A stretch of DNA of 64,000 nucleotides from Acanthococcus lagerstroemiae (GCA_031841125.1 CM063107.1:23764499-23828498), one strand, 5' to 3'; positions 22,845-35,765 are shown, numbered from the stretch's first letter. The notes: generated by a model from the letters alone, not told the origin. Numbers and translations are program-made.

Positions 22845-25375
22845 AAAAAACTGCCAAAATAACTTAAGTTTATTGTATAGACATCAGCTAATAAGTGAAT
22901 AGTCAGCGAGTGAACGGAGTGATATTTTGAATATAACATAACGTAGAGAAGCAACAGAAAAGTAAGCGATCGGAGCCAGCAAAAATTTTTTTGAGGCTGC
23001 TTTAAAAAATTGGATAAAGGTAACTTAAAGTCATATTTTCTTTTACTTATCAATTCTAGGATATACCTTGCGGTTGCATCCCTTACTGGAGGGCTACAAT
23101 ATGGGAGAAGGTGTTTAAATTTGAACTACTCGAAAAATACGATGTCGATATCATAATTATACATTTCAAGTTTTCAGAGTCTGTAAATTCGGTGTTATCA
23201 ATGTTTTCAACCTGGACTAAAACTAATTGCAAAACTGATAGGCTAAATAAGTACTGTTAACATGATCTGTGTATACAGTGTACTAGTCTTCTAAAGGATT
23301 CCTTTCTGCTTCCTCTGATGACGTTTGTTGGGCAGATATGGAAACAAATATGTAGATCACTATTATTGGAAATCCAACGTAAAACAGCCTTTGAAACTTT
23401 TTCCTTATCTGTAAGAGTCTCAAGATTTTCGGAAAATAATAAAAACAGTTGAGGAGGGGCAGCCTTCCTGTCAAAGGTCAAATTAGGAGGTTCATGATAG
23501 GAATTTTAGAAAAATTAATCAGGAATTCTTCGTCCCCACCATCCTATCCAACAATCATCAACCAATCCCGCTAGTTACAGATTGTTTTAGTCGTTGCATA
23601 GAAGGGTGAAATGCAGGAACAATGTTTTACGAATCAAAAACTCTGACAAGCTGTCTCAAAATCCAGACGGATTTCTGAATTTAGTCAGTCTGGTTCCTGT
23701 CCATCTGTCTGTCTGTCTGGCCTAATAGCTAGTCAACTATTTCTCTGTCTACTCATCTCCTCGATGGCTAGCTGGCTCGCTTATGTTTCTCCTTGCCAGG
23801 AAGTATCTTGCACCGAAAATTTTCAGGTTTCAAGTGGAAAACCAGCGTGCGGGGTTTCCTCGTAAAAAAGGGAGTGATCTAATTATATAGACATAATACA
23901 TGTTAGGTTTAGATTTAGTTTAGCAATATTGTTTCTCAATAGCTGAATCATTAATTCAAGTTGACTCTCAAATTGGTACGCCTTGGAAGATAATAATGCG
24001 TCGAAAAATGCGCTGTTATAATTCTACTTTCTTTCCGAGTGTAGAGGCTGTTATTCGAAATTGTTTCAATTTCAGGTTCGCCGTTAATTAACATGGCATT
24101 TTGAATATCACTTTCTAGATTTTGCGCTTCTAGACGATTTAATAGTGATTTAAAATTAGCCGGAAAATTAAAGTTTGCGTTGCTCTGATTCTCCCGGAAT
24201 TTATTACGGCTTTAATTGACCGGTCGATAATAGTCGCAATGTGGGCGGTATTTTTCCCTTATGGAAAGTAAAAGTGCTGCAATTTTACACATTCGACGCA
24301 GGGAAAGAGACTAAACTAGAGGGAGTCACTGAGTACGAATAATGTAAATGGATGAAAGGCGACATGTGCTTGAACATAAATCTTTTCTTTAGCCTTATAT
24401 AACTACTAACTTTTTTTATATCTCTTGGTGCACACTGTGTGAATATGAATGGTTTTTTGCGTTGCAGATTTCGATCAGATTTTATTCAGCTGAGAATGTG
24501 TGCATTTTAACATTCTCGAATTTCTGAATATCAGTTAACAGATCCTACGTGTTGGACGATTATGTAACAGGTGGTTATTTTAATAGACGATTTGTAATTG
24601 TGGAAATAAATTGACAGTTCGAATTGCATGAAAATGATAAACCGACAATACTGAGAGATTGCGGAATCGTACATCTTTGTGCAAATTAAATGCGATAGAT
24701 AAATTCGAATGTTGAGAAAAATACGCAGATTAGATCCCGTTAGAAAGTGCGTGCTGCCCTTCACGTCCAAAGATGATTGACAGATCATGCATACTCTAGA
24801 TGCCAAGGTTTTTATTTCCTGTGTTTATATACTCGCGGTTTTAGGTTCATTGGTAATTTAGTAGCACTTTTCTTTTTTTCCTTCTTCTTTCTTTTATATT
24901 CATATGAGATGCATACATAATCCGCTGAGGCATGATCCAGCCACGTGCTATATTATTTTACCGGAGCTGGTTTACCCGCACGATCAAGTTCATGGATGCT
25001 GCGCTAAGACCACAGAAATTTAGGTCGTCCGAAAAAAGTTCTCGTAAAATTTATGACGCTTGAATAGCATCGTCTTTTTGGTGCTGCTGAATATGTATTA
25101 GTTTATTATTGAAAATTTTATGATTCGCCAAAAGTACTTTGTTGCGCATTGTATGCGACTATGAATACACTAATTTACGAGTTAATGTCTTCATTACGGG
25201 CGTATACAGGCATTAATCGAAAATTGAATAAGGACACTGAAAATGTTTTTGTGTCAATTGGCGTCGGGACTGTGGCATCATCAGTAGATAATGAAATTAC
25301 AAGGAGAAGAGAACTATAGGAGAAAAATTTGGTGAAGAAAGTGAATTTTAACAGAGTCTCAAGATGCATTTATTC
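22845..25375. other. No gene recognised
   Basis: AT-rich, with scattered short ORFs lacking motifs. A CTGTCTGTCTGTCTGG microsatellite-like piece lies at about 23706-23725. Confidence 0.4.
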
Positions 25376-25379
25376 ATTC

Positions 25380-25500
25380 TAATTAGTCTTAATAAAAGTA
25401 TTAATAAGTCTTAATCAATTTTAACGAATGTTAATGATAGTCCTGACAAAGTCTCAATCAATATTAAAACTCCTTACCAATTCTGTACAAAGTCCTAATA
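25380..25500. repeat. Cryptic 'AGTCTTAATAA' repeat
   Basis: 'agtcttaataaaagtatt', 'aagtcttaatcaa', 'agtcctgacaaagtctcaatcaa' and 'aagtcctaataacg' repeat at about 20-25 bases. Same vocabulary as 1848-2475. Confidence 0.5.
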
Positions 25501-25504
25501 ACGC

Positions 25505-27030
25505 AGACTTGAAATTCAAATTCTTCCCTAGCCATTGCCCAATATTCCATGTCAGGAATATATATCGTAGGAAAAGGGACTCATGGGTACCGCTAGTCTC
25601 TTTTCCGAGAAGAGAGGGAGAATGGTAAGACACGATTCTAAAAAAAGAACATTACCTTGCAGTAAAAGAATGCATTTTTCTAAAATTTAGTGTCTCAAAT
25701 TCCCTATTAGCCTCGTTCCTCAGCGGTGCCCAGTATATTTTTTCGCAGTAGCAGGTGTAGACGAAAATCTCAAGAAGGGAAGGGGAAATTCAGGATGCGT
25801 TAGAACTGAATAACTCTGCTGGTTCTTCGAGATTTGTAGAGAAGTGTTCAGTCCAGACCGAAGCGAGGGCATTCGAAAAAACAGAAACGAAAGTTTGTGG
25901 AAAAAGTGTATAAGTAATTGACCGAATAGCAAAAGTAAGTCTTCGTGAGTGCTAAGCATAAACTATGACTAAACTAAACGGATGTCCTGGACTACAAAAC
26001 ATAAAACTGAAACTAAACTAAATTTATGTCCTACCTGGCCGATCGAAGTAGAAAAAGGAGAGTGAGTCACGAGAATAAGAAGAACGTGGTTTATACAAAA
26101 ATGTACATTCGCGAGGAGAAGGTTGCCGCAACACAGTCTTACTTTCAGATTTTTGTTGAACGAAGAAGCAGCGAAAGCTGTAAAAGTTTAAAAGAATTCG
26201 TGCTGACGATTTTCCTGGCGACATAGAGAATGAAAAAATACTCATGCATAAGTGGAGGTGTAAAGTGTTTCGGAGCTATTTTACCTGAAAAGTCGAGATT
26301 TTTAAGGTATTTTTAATATGCTGAGCCGGTTTCGGGGGGGGGGGTTAGCCCCACCATCACCTGCAGAGTCCATCTGTATTCTAATAGTACAACTAGTAGA
26401 AATATATGGAGAAATATATGGGAGTATTTTGCTTCGTATAAAAATAACTGTATTTTTAATATTTTATTTTTCCATGGGTGAGGGAGAAACCATTTTTCTG
26501 TGGCGGTGAATTAGTTTTCTGGATGGGAAGAGCTTAGCTTCCTTAACACATTCACAAAGATTTTTGAACCATTTTTGGCATTACTGAGTACACACATCGG
26601 CCATAATCTTTTTGTGTTTAGCAGAAGCGCAAATAGGGCTCAGAACTGGAGGGGACTTAAGCCCCCTTATTATAAAGCAACACCACCCCCCGCATCATTT
26701 TCTTTGATAATTTTTCAGACTATGCTGTTCAGCTATTAATCTATAATGTTTATTTGACTGTCTGACTATCTGTCAGCCTGCTTCAGATTCTGCGGTGTTT
26801 TTTTGCCACTGGCAGTCGTAGAGTTAGAGCGGAAGGCGAGGGTTTTATTTTGTAGTAGAACGAGAGAGATGATGAGAGAAGATATCTGGCAAAATGACGA
26901 ATAAGCTTACTGATACGGACCTTGATCTGTGGCTACCTGTCAGGTATTTCGACTGGCTGACGGAGTTCGAGCTGCAGTGAAGGTGGAGACCAGGTTTTCT
27001 TTTCAGATATTTTGTCTTTAATTACAGAAC
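25505..27030. other. No gene recognised
   Basis: Unassigned. Includes a G12 run at about 26333-26344 followed by 'ttagccccacc', a texture seen at several poly(G) sites in the window, and a CTGTCTGACTATCTGTC piece at 26757-26780. Confidence 0.4.
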
Positions 27031-27033
27031 GTA

Positions 27034-27101
27034 TCCTCTTTTCATGTGCTCTCACCCGGGCCCTGGAACCGCCCCTTCGAGCATTACCTCAATAATCGTC
27101 T
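27034..27101 (-). mobile_element. Diverged SINE tail fragment
   Basis: On the minus strand it reads 'gaggtaatgctcgaaggggcggttccagggcccgggtgagag' and ends 'gaaaagagg'. This matches the 3' third of the SINE ('gaagtaatgctcgaaagggcggattccagggctcgagttgagag...gaaaag') with scattered differences. The tRNA-like head is absent. It may be an older copy or a related family sharing the tail. Confidence 0.6.
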
Positions 27102-27104
27102 TAA

Positions 27105-27750
27105 AGGTCAGAAATGGAAATTAAAATCATAAAACAAACAGAATCAACAAAAAAAAAACCTGCAAAAGTGGGAGAAATTATGGAAATAATATAAATGATA
27201 GTCAGTATATCTGTTACGCGATACCTAGTGGATGGTCTATTTGCCTGTGTGCTAATTTGTCTTATCTGCCTGTCTGTCTGCCCGATAGTTGCTCCGTCTG
27301 TTTATCGGTCTTACATGCTGACTGATTCACTAGCTCTTTCGTTTTTGTCCCCCACTGAATCTTAGAGTCACGGATCGGCCTCTACAATTCTGCAGACTTT
27401 CCGGCATTTCTTTCGGACGAAGTAAATGAAAACCCGATTTTTGGTATACTTGGAAATTTCGCAGAGCCCTTACTGAAACTCACTCTGCGGCAATGAAACT
27501 TGTTTAAATTGCTGGCCAAATCCCTTGCAAACCTGTAGGTCTAAAAGTTGTCAAAATATTCGTATTTGAAAGTTCAAAAACTCTAGTCTGAAAAAAACAT
27601 ATTCAAAGTTTTGAGAACCCATTTGCCCCCTACTAAGACCACTCGCCATCAGCATTGTCATTTTCAGCTCCTTAGATAGATGCATGTGAAAGTAGAGTTA
27701 ACATCGTTACAGAAATTGGAGAAGCTTTGCATTTTATTTTCCTATATGTG
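27105..27750. other. No gene recognised; CTGT-rich microrepeat
   Basis: Contains 'cttatctgcctgtctgtctgcccg' at about 27262-27287; otherwise unassigned. Confidence 0.4.
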
Positions 27751-27761
27751 TGTCTTGATAT

Positions 27762-28031
27762 CAGGAGCGTAGTGGGGGTGGAGGTTGTCTGACCCCCCTG
27801 GCATCAGCCGAAAATGTAAAAGAATTATTTTTTCTGGTAATAGTGAGTATTATACCAGTAATGTTGTAAAAGTGAAACATCTTGTATTTTGATGAAAGTG
27901 CAACACTGCGACAGTGTCCATACATATTGTATTCGGTTTTTTGTCCCCCTCGGTATCATGCTGTTAGAGAATAATTTTTTTTGTTTGAACTGACACTCCC
28001 TCCCTTCATACCTAGTCTGGCTACGTCACTG
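27762..28031. mobile_element. hAT-like non-autonomous element (family A, copy 1)
   Basis: 270 bp. The ends CAGGAGCGTAG and, on the reverse strand, CAGTGACGTAGCCAG are paired hAT-type termini. A perfect 8-bp target duplication CTTGATAT lies at 27754-27761 and 28032-28039. It has no coding capacity. Its internal sequence ('ggcatcagccgaaaatgtaaaagaattat...ctggtaatag') matches the reverse strand of 56111-56259; this copy has about 120 bp that the other lacks. Confidence 0.9.
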
Positions 28032-28039
28032 CTTGATAT

Positions 28040-29385
28040 AAAATGCTTTTTACGTCGAAAAATCTCCAAATCGCTAATGAAATTGTACTGATTTTTTCCT
28101 TCGCTGTTCAACTCTCTTGATTTACTTTCATTTCAAATTTTTGACTTGGCTCCCTGTGAGGAAGGAGATTAAAATCAAAGTTAGGCTATAGAATGTCTCG
28201 AACACAGGCGTTTTTTCGTAACTGCCCCACAAACTTGGTGAATAAGAGGTCCAAAATTACCCTTCATTTCACCGTATTTACATTGACACAGGTCTGTATA
28301 ACTGTATTGAAACTGTTGTATGAAATTGCCAGGCAATATCATATCCCGGATTCATTGTTACGATTTTCAGCAGTCGAACTTGAAATATTGTGTATTATGT
28401 GAAGTCCTTTCACTCCATATGAGCTAACATGATTAACCATCTTCGCATTCATTCCTTGGTGAGCTGATTTCAGCATTCGGCGGTTTTCTCAAAAATAGGT
28501 TTATTGATACCTACACCTAATTGCATAATTCGAACTACTTTATTTTATCACCAGCTCCATCAGCTTCAACCAAATATATTGTCACGATTGTTTTTATAAA
28601 ATTAATTAATCGTCAACGTGTAGCTCGTATTTATTACCATCAGTTCAGAGAGTTCATAAAAATCCGTCTTTTAAAAATAATTGAGTCATTAAATTGGTCG
28701 AATTCAGTCGGCAGTGTATTTTTAATTCCCTCGTTCCAATGAATTTGATTGAACATTGACAACCACGAATGTTTTATGTAATACTTGAATTCCAAATTGC
28801 TGAATAGATTGCAGTGAGTTGTTGAATGTGATTCCTTCAGGCTAGACCACAGTCATGATGAGTCAATTAGATGATGTGGTTGCGTGTATTTTTCCAGATG
28901 TACAATTGTAATGAAAAATATTCCAGGAAAATGAATAATAACTATTAATCTGGATGTAGGAAATGTAGTAATTTGGATTAAAATCTACCTGTATATCAAT
29001 TATATATGTTTTTATAACAACTTGACCTAAGAGCTTGTTGAAACTGGCTATTTTTAGATAACTGTATTGACTTGTAATGGAAAATGATTTTAGGGAGGAA
29101 GCCGGAGCATACAAGTACACACTAGATTGAAGATCACGTCTCGGAAATTTCTTCAACTTGCAAGTCCTTCAGCATTTGACATGAAATTGTGAGTCAGGTA
29201 AGTGTATCAGTTCACTTGTACTTGGGAAAAATTTGTCGTTTCGAAATTTCGCCTTGTGATTGCCACTGCAGACTAACATGGAAATACCCGATAGGGTTGC
29301 TAAACGTTTTCAGTGAAAGCTTTCAATGAAAACCTGACCATTAAAAACAGAATTTCTTGAAGTGAAATTATTATACATATTATGT
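28040..29385. other. No gene recognised
   Basis: AT-rich, with short ORFs that are Ile/Tyr/Ser-rich and show no motif. Confidence 0.4.
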
Positions 29386-29388
29386 AGT

Positions 29389-29604
29389 CAGGGGCGAACG
29401 GAACTCAAAAACGTACCGGAAAGTTGCCATTGTATCGGCAGAACTTTTTATTTTGGTTACCCCTCCAACATATCTCCCTTACCATATCTCTCCAACCTGC
29501 ACGTTCGTCCCTAACTAGCAAATTCATATACTAGCCCAGATCTTAATAATTGCACCGATCCACCTTGAAATTTCCCGGTAACTTACAAAGCCAATCCACC
29601 CCTG
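29389..29604. mobile_element. Probable hAT-like non-autonomous element
   Basis: 216 bp from CAGGGGCGAACGG to a right end that reads CAGGGGTGGATTGG on the reverse strand. Flanks TATGTAGT (29381-29388) and AATGCAGT (29605-29612) match at six of eight positions. The subterminal sequences also resemble each other (GTACCGGAAAGTTGCC versus GTTACCGGGAAATTTC). Confidence 0.5.
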
Positions 29605-29612
29605 AATGCAGT

Positions 29613-30035
29613 TGACATTCGGCTGCATCTTATTGCCATTTCATACGGACATAGTTATGAATTACTACAGTCAGGAATTATTTATACCCAACAGTATGCT
29701 CTTAAGATACACGTTTAAGTACTCAGTATATTTTCGAGAATTTTCAAAAAATTTCAGGGTGTATCGCGTGTCTTCTCAAAAAAATTTTGTTGCTGAAAAG
29801 TAGAGTATGTACGTGTATGAAAAGAATTTCAAATAAAGTAGGTACTTCAACTACCGAGTACAGAGCTGGATTTACATATGGGCCATAGACTCCGCCCCGA
29901 AATTCTCGGCAAAAATGAAGTGCTTTTCAAAATTAGGTGCAAAAGGGAAGAAAATAAAACAGCAGTAAGAAAGGACAAAAAATAGTCCGATTTTTTTGGG
30001 GGAAAAAAACTGAAGGGTATTTTTAATATGATCAC
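29613..30035. other. No gene recognised
   Basis: Unassigned AT-rich sequence between the hAT-like element and the T-rich repeat field. Confidence 0.4.
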
Positions 30036-30036
30036 C

Positions 30037-30722
30037 TTGGTTATTGGTCATGTTCGGTTCATTGTTTTTATCTTTGGATACTTTTAATCAAATTTTAATC
30101 GTTTCTTGTTGTTGGTCATTTGGCTATTGGTTTTAGGTGTTGATATTGTTTGGCCCTTTTTTGGTCAATTTTGGTTAGATCTGATCAGATGTGGTCTTTT
30201 CTAGTAACTTCAGTCTTTTTTAATCCTCTGTAGCTAATTTTGATTATGTTCTGATTTAGGCTGTTTTGCCTCAAATTTGGTCGTTTTTGGTTAAATTTCG
30301 TCAGATTTGATTACATTTGAACGGTGGCCTGGTAATTTCAAATTAGTATTTGAAGTTAATATTCACAGTCAGATATACTCATTTTTGATTTACATTGGTT
30401 AAGGGTTTGAATTTTTTTTATTTATTTTTTTTATTATTATCAGATTTGGTTATTTTTCGTTATTCATGGTTTTTGGCCGTTCTTTATTTCTTCTTCGATT
30501 TCCATCATCCAATTTGATCATATTTAATCGTTTCTTATCAGATTCAGTCATTTTTAATTTTTAGATCAATTTTAGTCATATTTTCTTGTAAAGTTAATTG
30601 TTTTTGGTGATATTTTGTTGTGTTTAGTTCAAATTGTAAAGTTGTTTCCCGACTTTTCCGGCCGAATTTCGAACGATTCGGTTACATTTAGTCGAACTTA
30701 GCCGTTTCAACATGTTTAGTTA
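30037..30722. repeat. Cryptic 'TTTGGTCATTTTTGG' repeat field
   Basis: Irregular repeats of 'ttggtcatt', 'tttggtcaattttgg', 'tttggttaaatttcg' and 'cagatttggtt' at about 20-25 bases, strongly T-rich on the plus strand. Short pieces of the same vocabulary lie at 49446-49507 and around 22060-22105. Confidence 0.6.
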
Positions 30723-30938
30723 CCGTAAATTGGGGTGACTTTGCCGAAAATGTTGATGTTTTCAAACTTTGAACAGTTGTAACGCGTGATCTATAGAAGA
30801 TGCAGGAAATTTAAAAGCCATTCCAGATTGTTTGAAGCGTTAGGAGTAAAATTAGCTAGTGGAATCAAAATTTCCCTCTTCCTCCCTTGTCCCAGAAAGG
30901 CCTAAAAATGAATTGGCAAAGTTACCTGCCCACGGGAT
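30723..30938. mobile_element. Possible short inverted-repeat element
   Basis: ACCGTAAATTGGGGTGACTTTGCCG at the left is partly mirrored by the reverse strand of 'ggcaaagttacctgcccacggg' at the right. The pairing is imperfect and no target duplication was found. Confidence 0.25.
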
Positions 30939-30939
30939 G

Positions 30940-33900
30940 ACATAGCCGGTACATAAGAAATGCATCGAAAATGGGTGAAAATGTTTAAAATTTATTACGA
31001 AAGGCCATACAAACGAAAGAAATATTGCAGTACTTGGAATTATGTACTCAAAATTATCAATGTAAAGGATGGACTTAAAAATCCTATGAAAGAGAATGCT
31101 AACAAACATATTTTTACGCTCTTCAGCAGATTCCTTTTTTTCGGTAGATATCTCCCAACTCACATTCAAAATCCTTTGGTAGTAAAATCTCTTGAGTAAC
31201 CCCGTTCGACATGCCTTGATTTGCCTCCTAAACTTGCGAGTGAACCGAGTGAGTTCTCGTTCAAAAGTGCCTTAGTTTTAAATTGGAATATCTATCGAGC
31301 AATTATATACAACTCGAATCGTTTTCTATAACTGTAAAATATAAAATGGAAAAAACACTTTTTTGTAGAAATTTTACATTTGGGGGAAGAAGAAGCTGGA
31401 GGTAGTTAGTAGATCCCCTAGAAAATTCTGAAAATATATTAGAAATCTATTATTAGGGAACTAATTTGGACTTTCTGAGCAGGAGAGCCCTTTTATTCGT
31501 AGCTCTTCAAACCTTACAGCCGAAGTCCGCTTATAGATATTAGACGTATTTACTGTGTATTTAGTTGTCAAATTCAAAAAATTCAAACTTCCAGCCTAAC
31601 ACTAAGTCCTAATAATGAAATTCAAAATATCTAACACTTAGAACCTCATCGTATTGTGTACTAGTGACTAGTAAATTGGCTGTCTTGTGTTAACCATGGA
31701 AACTCGCATATATTCTGTGTTGCAAAATACGTTAAATGGAAATCAGTCGATATACTAATCAGGGGTCTGGTGTGTGAAGCCATTAATCAAAAATGTTACG
31801 TATTATGTAGCATTTAATATCACTGGACCACATTCTCAGCACAAGAAGCTAGTATTTTTCATCGAATTTAGTCGTTTCGTGGATTCTGATCGCTCTTGAT
31901 CATACTTTGATTGTGCAACAGGTAGAACAAAAGTGGCTGCTTATACGTATCCGTCACAAGTGTTTCCCATTATCAAGTTTTGTCCATAATATTTCTCTTT
32001 GCTTTTCATTTTTAGTTCGTTAATTACAAATCAAGTTATAAAAGGTTATGTGATAGCAATCTAGGGGAGGGGGAGAAAAAGTTTATGTTCATAGACGTAA
32101 GTTGGAGAGAATGGAGACTTTGTCCCCCTCTCCCCCTCAAATGAAAAACGGAAAAGTTACATATACAAGCGAAATAATTTTTAGTACAATTTTGATAATT
32201 ATCAGCTCCCTTGCGAGCTCCTCCATTCCAGTTCGGGTATTTGTGCTTATGAATATGTTAATTTGGTTCGTATTCCTTCGAAAAATGTGATGAGCACTCT
32301 TCTGTGCGCACTGATATTGGATAATGAAAATTGTTGGAAGGCAAATGAATTTGTTAGAGGGAAATTTTTTCTCGTTTTAGGCATTTTTTCCTTGAAAATC
32401 TTTTCGGACTTGATTTATAGAAAAATTACTGGAAACAGTGCCTCCCTTGATATTCTTATGGGGGGGGGTAGTGCCCCTTCTCCCCGCTTCCAGTGTCTAT
32501 AGGAATGATTATAGAATATCTACCCGGAGAGTGGACGTGTACGATAGTTTTTACCTCTTGGTAGTTTCCTTTACAGTAGTAGCGGTGAGGAAGCTCGTAA
32601 TGTATTTAGAAGAGTCGTACGAAAATTTTGAAGATGGTTGACCTCATAGGCACCGGACAGTGATAATTATAGGGAGCCTAATGTCCTTGGTAGAGGCAGT
32701 GATGATTTGTGAACGGAGTGTGCGAAATTTTTTTAGAATTTTAGGTTTTTTTTTGGGGGGCAAAATATCTTGTGCTCTCTCCCCAATTCCGACACCTGTA
32801 TTTATACAATTAGTCGCTAAGATCCCTTTGTAATGTTTTCCTTTTTCATGCTCGACATTTCAACTCAGTCTTGTTTTAGAATACGATGTCTGTAAATTTA
32901 TGAATAATAATAATAATAATAATAATGTGCTATCCGCAGAGAGAACACTGACTTCACATTCCTGACTAACGGAAACTGAACCAATAATGTTCTAGAGCAC
33001 GTTTAGCGCTCGTCAAGTTCTCGAACTCAGAGAACGAGAAAGAAAGTAGAATGTTCGCACATTTCTCAGCACTATCCTGCCAGTTGCTCAAACGATTGAT
33101 AGACATGAGCATGGTCTAACAAACATGAACAATAATTTATAAGTGATTTTAACGATTCTCGAGACAATAATTAACAACCTAACGACGATTGTTCGTCGCC
33201 ATTTCGAAGGATATTTACGAAAAGGAGAAAGCATTTACAAATGCGTTTTCAAATGCGCGGTTAATTGTTTTTCCGTTCGATCAGATGGCATTACTGAACT
33301 TCGCTATTCCATGGTTAAGGTTTTCAATTCATCGTCGGGGTCAAGAGATTGCGAAATGGAGCATTATGTTTCGATCAAATATTTTACAGGTTAACATTTC
33401 CAAGGTTCAGCTCGTACATGTGCAGTGCACATTCTGTTTTTGTGACATTATGCGAACCAGTCATCACCATAGGTGCCTCCTGACTTTATGGGAGGACAAC
33501 CTCCTCCAAGGGATAGGACCCCTTTCCGGAAGATATGCATTTTTCGACCCTCTATCTTTCGTTATGCCTATATGACTGTCGTCCATCAATTGGATTGATC
33601 TCTTAACGTTTTCGTAGATTCCTTGTCTAGCCGAATATTCTTTGTGAAATCGGTGCCGCTGCTTCTTAATTAAACGAACTGGTATTGTCTACCCAGATCA
33701 GTACCTAAATAAAATTAGTTTTACAGTCAATTTATAGAAATAGAAATGCTACTCCTATACTCGTCAATTCAACCGAGTAAAGTTATGTTGCATAATGGCA
33801 TATTGTGAATATTAATATTCATTTTTAACTCAGTATAAATGTGTTCGGTAACGTAGGAGCATTGTACGTACATATGATTCTCGTTTTTTATTACTATATT

Positions 33901-34080
33901 GCTGTATTACATTCGATTCGAGAAATAACGAACTATTTCAGATGCCATATCTACACTATGAAAAGATTCGTCAGACGTTGTAGCTCTAACAGTGCTGTAT
34001 GAACTCATAGAAGACGCAGAGATGAAGCAAAGTATACGACGACTTATTCAATTAGTATAGGATCTTGATTAATGAAACAT
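30940..34080. other. No gene recognised
   Basis: Unassigned. Includes a 'gcgagtgaaccgagtgag' motif near 31226-31245, a G10 run at about 32459-32468 and the AAT microsatellite at 32903. Overlapping plus-strand ORFs at 33143-33394 and 33189-33575 have no recognisable motif and no splice context. Confidence 0.4.
32903..32926. repeat. (AAT)8 microsatellite
   Basis: Eight uninterrupted AAT triplets. Confidence 0.95.
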
Positions 34081-34084
34081 CGAT

Positions 34085-34275
34085 AGCAGCCAGAAGGCGG
34101 GGGCCGAAGCTCGAAACCTCAGAGTCGAACGCTTTACAGGGAGCTAGAGCCAAAGTTGGAGCCCAAAAATTATTTGTTGGGATTTGAAACTTAGCTAATT
34201 CCTGAATTTTGCTGGAGCCAGAGACGGAGCCTATTTCTGAAGCCAGCTCGGGCTCCGACCCTTCAACCTTTTTCC
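34085..34275. repeat. GGAGCC/GGCTCC-rich segment
   Basis: 'ggagctagagccaaagttggagccc', 'tggagccagagacggagcc' and 'ggctccgaccc' recur. It resembles the segment at 17655-18075 in reverse complement. Confidence 0.55.
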
Positions 34276-34659
34276 TTTTCTTTTGTCTCCATCTTGACCT
34301 CTCACATACTCCTTCCTCTCCAATAATTGACTTGAGTCGTGGAGAAAAAAAACATATTTTTCTTCGATTCGGAGTCTGGAACGAATAATTTACCAAAATC
34401 GGAGTTGAAACCTAGAAAAAGTATGTACTGTAACGGGACAGGTCGGACCGTTCCGGTTTTAAAATCTACTTTGTGTCCCTGACAATAGCCCTGGCGAATT
34501 TGAGTATAGTTAATTAGACTTGAGATGCGCGAAATTTAACCTATTTTGAACATGAATCGAAGTATCATGAGAAAGCTTTGGATCATTAATTACGAATCTC
34601 TCATCGCATTTTCTATTCAATGCTAATGCGGGCTGGAAATTTAAGTTTCACGTATGAAA

Positions 34660-35110
34660 CTCGGATTTTACTGACCAAATCGAGACAAATTCAAGATTTG
34701 ATAGAATATTTGAGATTAACAACTCTAAGGAAGCCGTATTTTAATAACTTATTTAATTTTTCTAGTCAAGTAAATTTTACCCTCGTTAAGGGTAAAATTT
34801 GGATTTTGGGGTTCAAATTGAAGGTGGTTAAGAATCTAATAGCATATTCGTAATTAGAGACCGGAAATGCTGTACTTCGATGTATTCTTCAGCTTCTTAA
34901 GGCAGGTCCATGTTATCCAATCTTGAAGATAAATTTGTTTGCTCAAATCGGGATTGAATCGAAAATCTGATTGAATAATACAGCCACTTGAAGTAAACTT
35001 GTTTTGACACTGTGTTTAATTTTCCGAGTCAAATAAATGTTGCTTGGTTAAAATCTGAAACTGAGATTTTGGGACCCGAATTAGGGCTACATCAAAAATC
35101 TGAGATGAAG
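34660..35110. repeat. Diverged duplication, ~200-250-bp unit
   Basis: 34670-34845 and 34930-35110 share an order of landmarks: 'gatttgat(a/t)gaat(a)', 'ttaatttt(t)c.(g)agtcaa(g/a)taaat', 'gattttggg(g/a)(t)cc(c)', then 'aatctgag'. The copies are strongly diverged. Confidence 0.4.
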
Positions 35111-35114
35111 TATT

Positions 35115-35450
35115 CAAAAGCAACCCCCCCCCCCACGAAAGAAAAACAATTTAGACAGTTTACTTGATTGCTTGATACGTTTCATTTAAAATAATCCAAA
35201 AGTTCGTGGTACAGTAACGTGGTCCTTGTTTTTGACTTTTGATTTTTAGAAGGGGGCACCCCCAGATCGGTGTTCTGTATAGTATTCAAAAAAATAAATG
35301 TTCTGCAAATTTTGAGCAAAATTGGTTTGGGTAACCCGTGCGTGAGAGAGATTAAAGTTCTTATAGGAATGAAGATTGAGCTTTTAGGAATTTAAGTGCC
35401 TCACACAACTGAAGCCTCCCTATATGAGCTAAAATTTTTTGAGATTATGG
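35115..35450. other. No gene recognised
   Basis: Contains a C10 run near 35126-35135; otherwise unassigned. Confidence 0.4.
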
Positions 35451-35454
35451 TGTT

Positions 35455-35755
35455 AAGAGTTGTTGAATCCATTTGTGGGATCTCTTTCCCCCTCTTCTTA
35501 ATCCTTCAAGTACCATAAAGGGTCAATTTTTATTCATCTCAATTTCCACGTACTTTATGTTCCTAGCGGGGCTTTTTGGATCTCTGAATCCATTTCTGGA
35601 GTTTTCCCTCCCAACCTTTCAGATGCCAATAATTTCCAGTTATACAAACCAATTTCGAAATTCTTTAAAATTGTAAACAAGGTTTTCAGGTCGCTGAATT
35701 TATTCTTGCGGTCTTTTTCTCTTCCCTCCAATCCTTCAGGCTCCACAGAAAGCTA
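35455..35755. repeat. Tandem array, ~115-bp unit, three diverged copies
   Basis: The core 'gaatccattt.tgg..ttttcccctc...ccttcag' occurs at about 35465, 35585 and 35695. A related core 'ggtcgctgaattcattttcgg' is found in a separate array at 54068-54345, so this is a dispersed family. Confidence 0.55.
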
Positions 35756-35765
35756 GCATTGAATA

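Noticed and set aside
12403..27290. CRISPR-like spaced repeats among the CAGA/CTGT clusters
   Set aside because: Repeats are degenerate tetranucleotides without constant repeat length or unique spacers, and the DNA is clearly eukaryotic.
33143..33575. Two overlapping plus-strand ORFs of 83 and 128 codons
   Set aside because: No recognisable motif, overlapping frames, no splice or transposon context. Not enough to call a gene.
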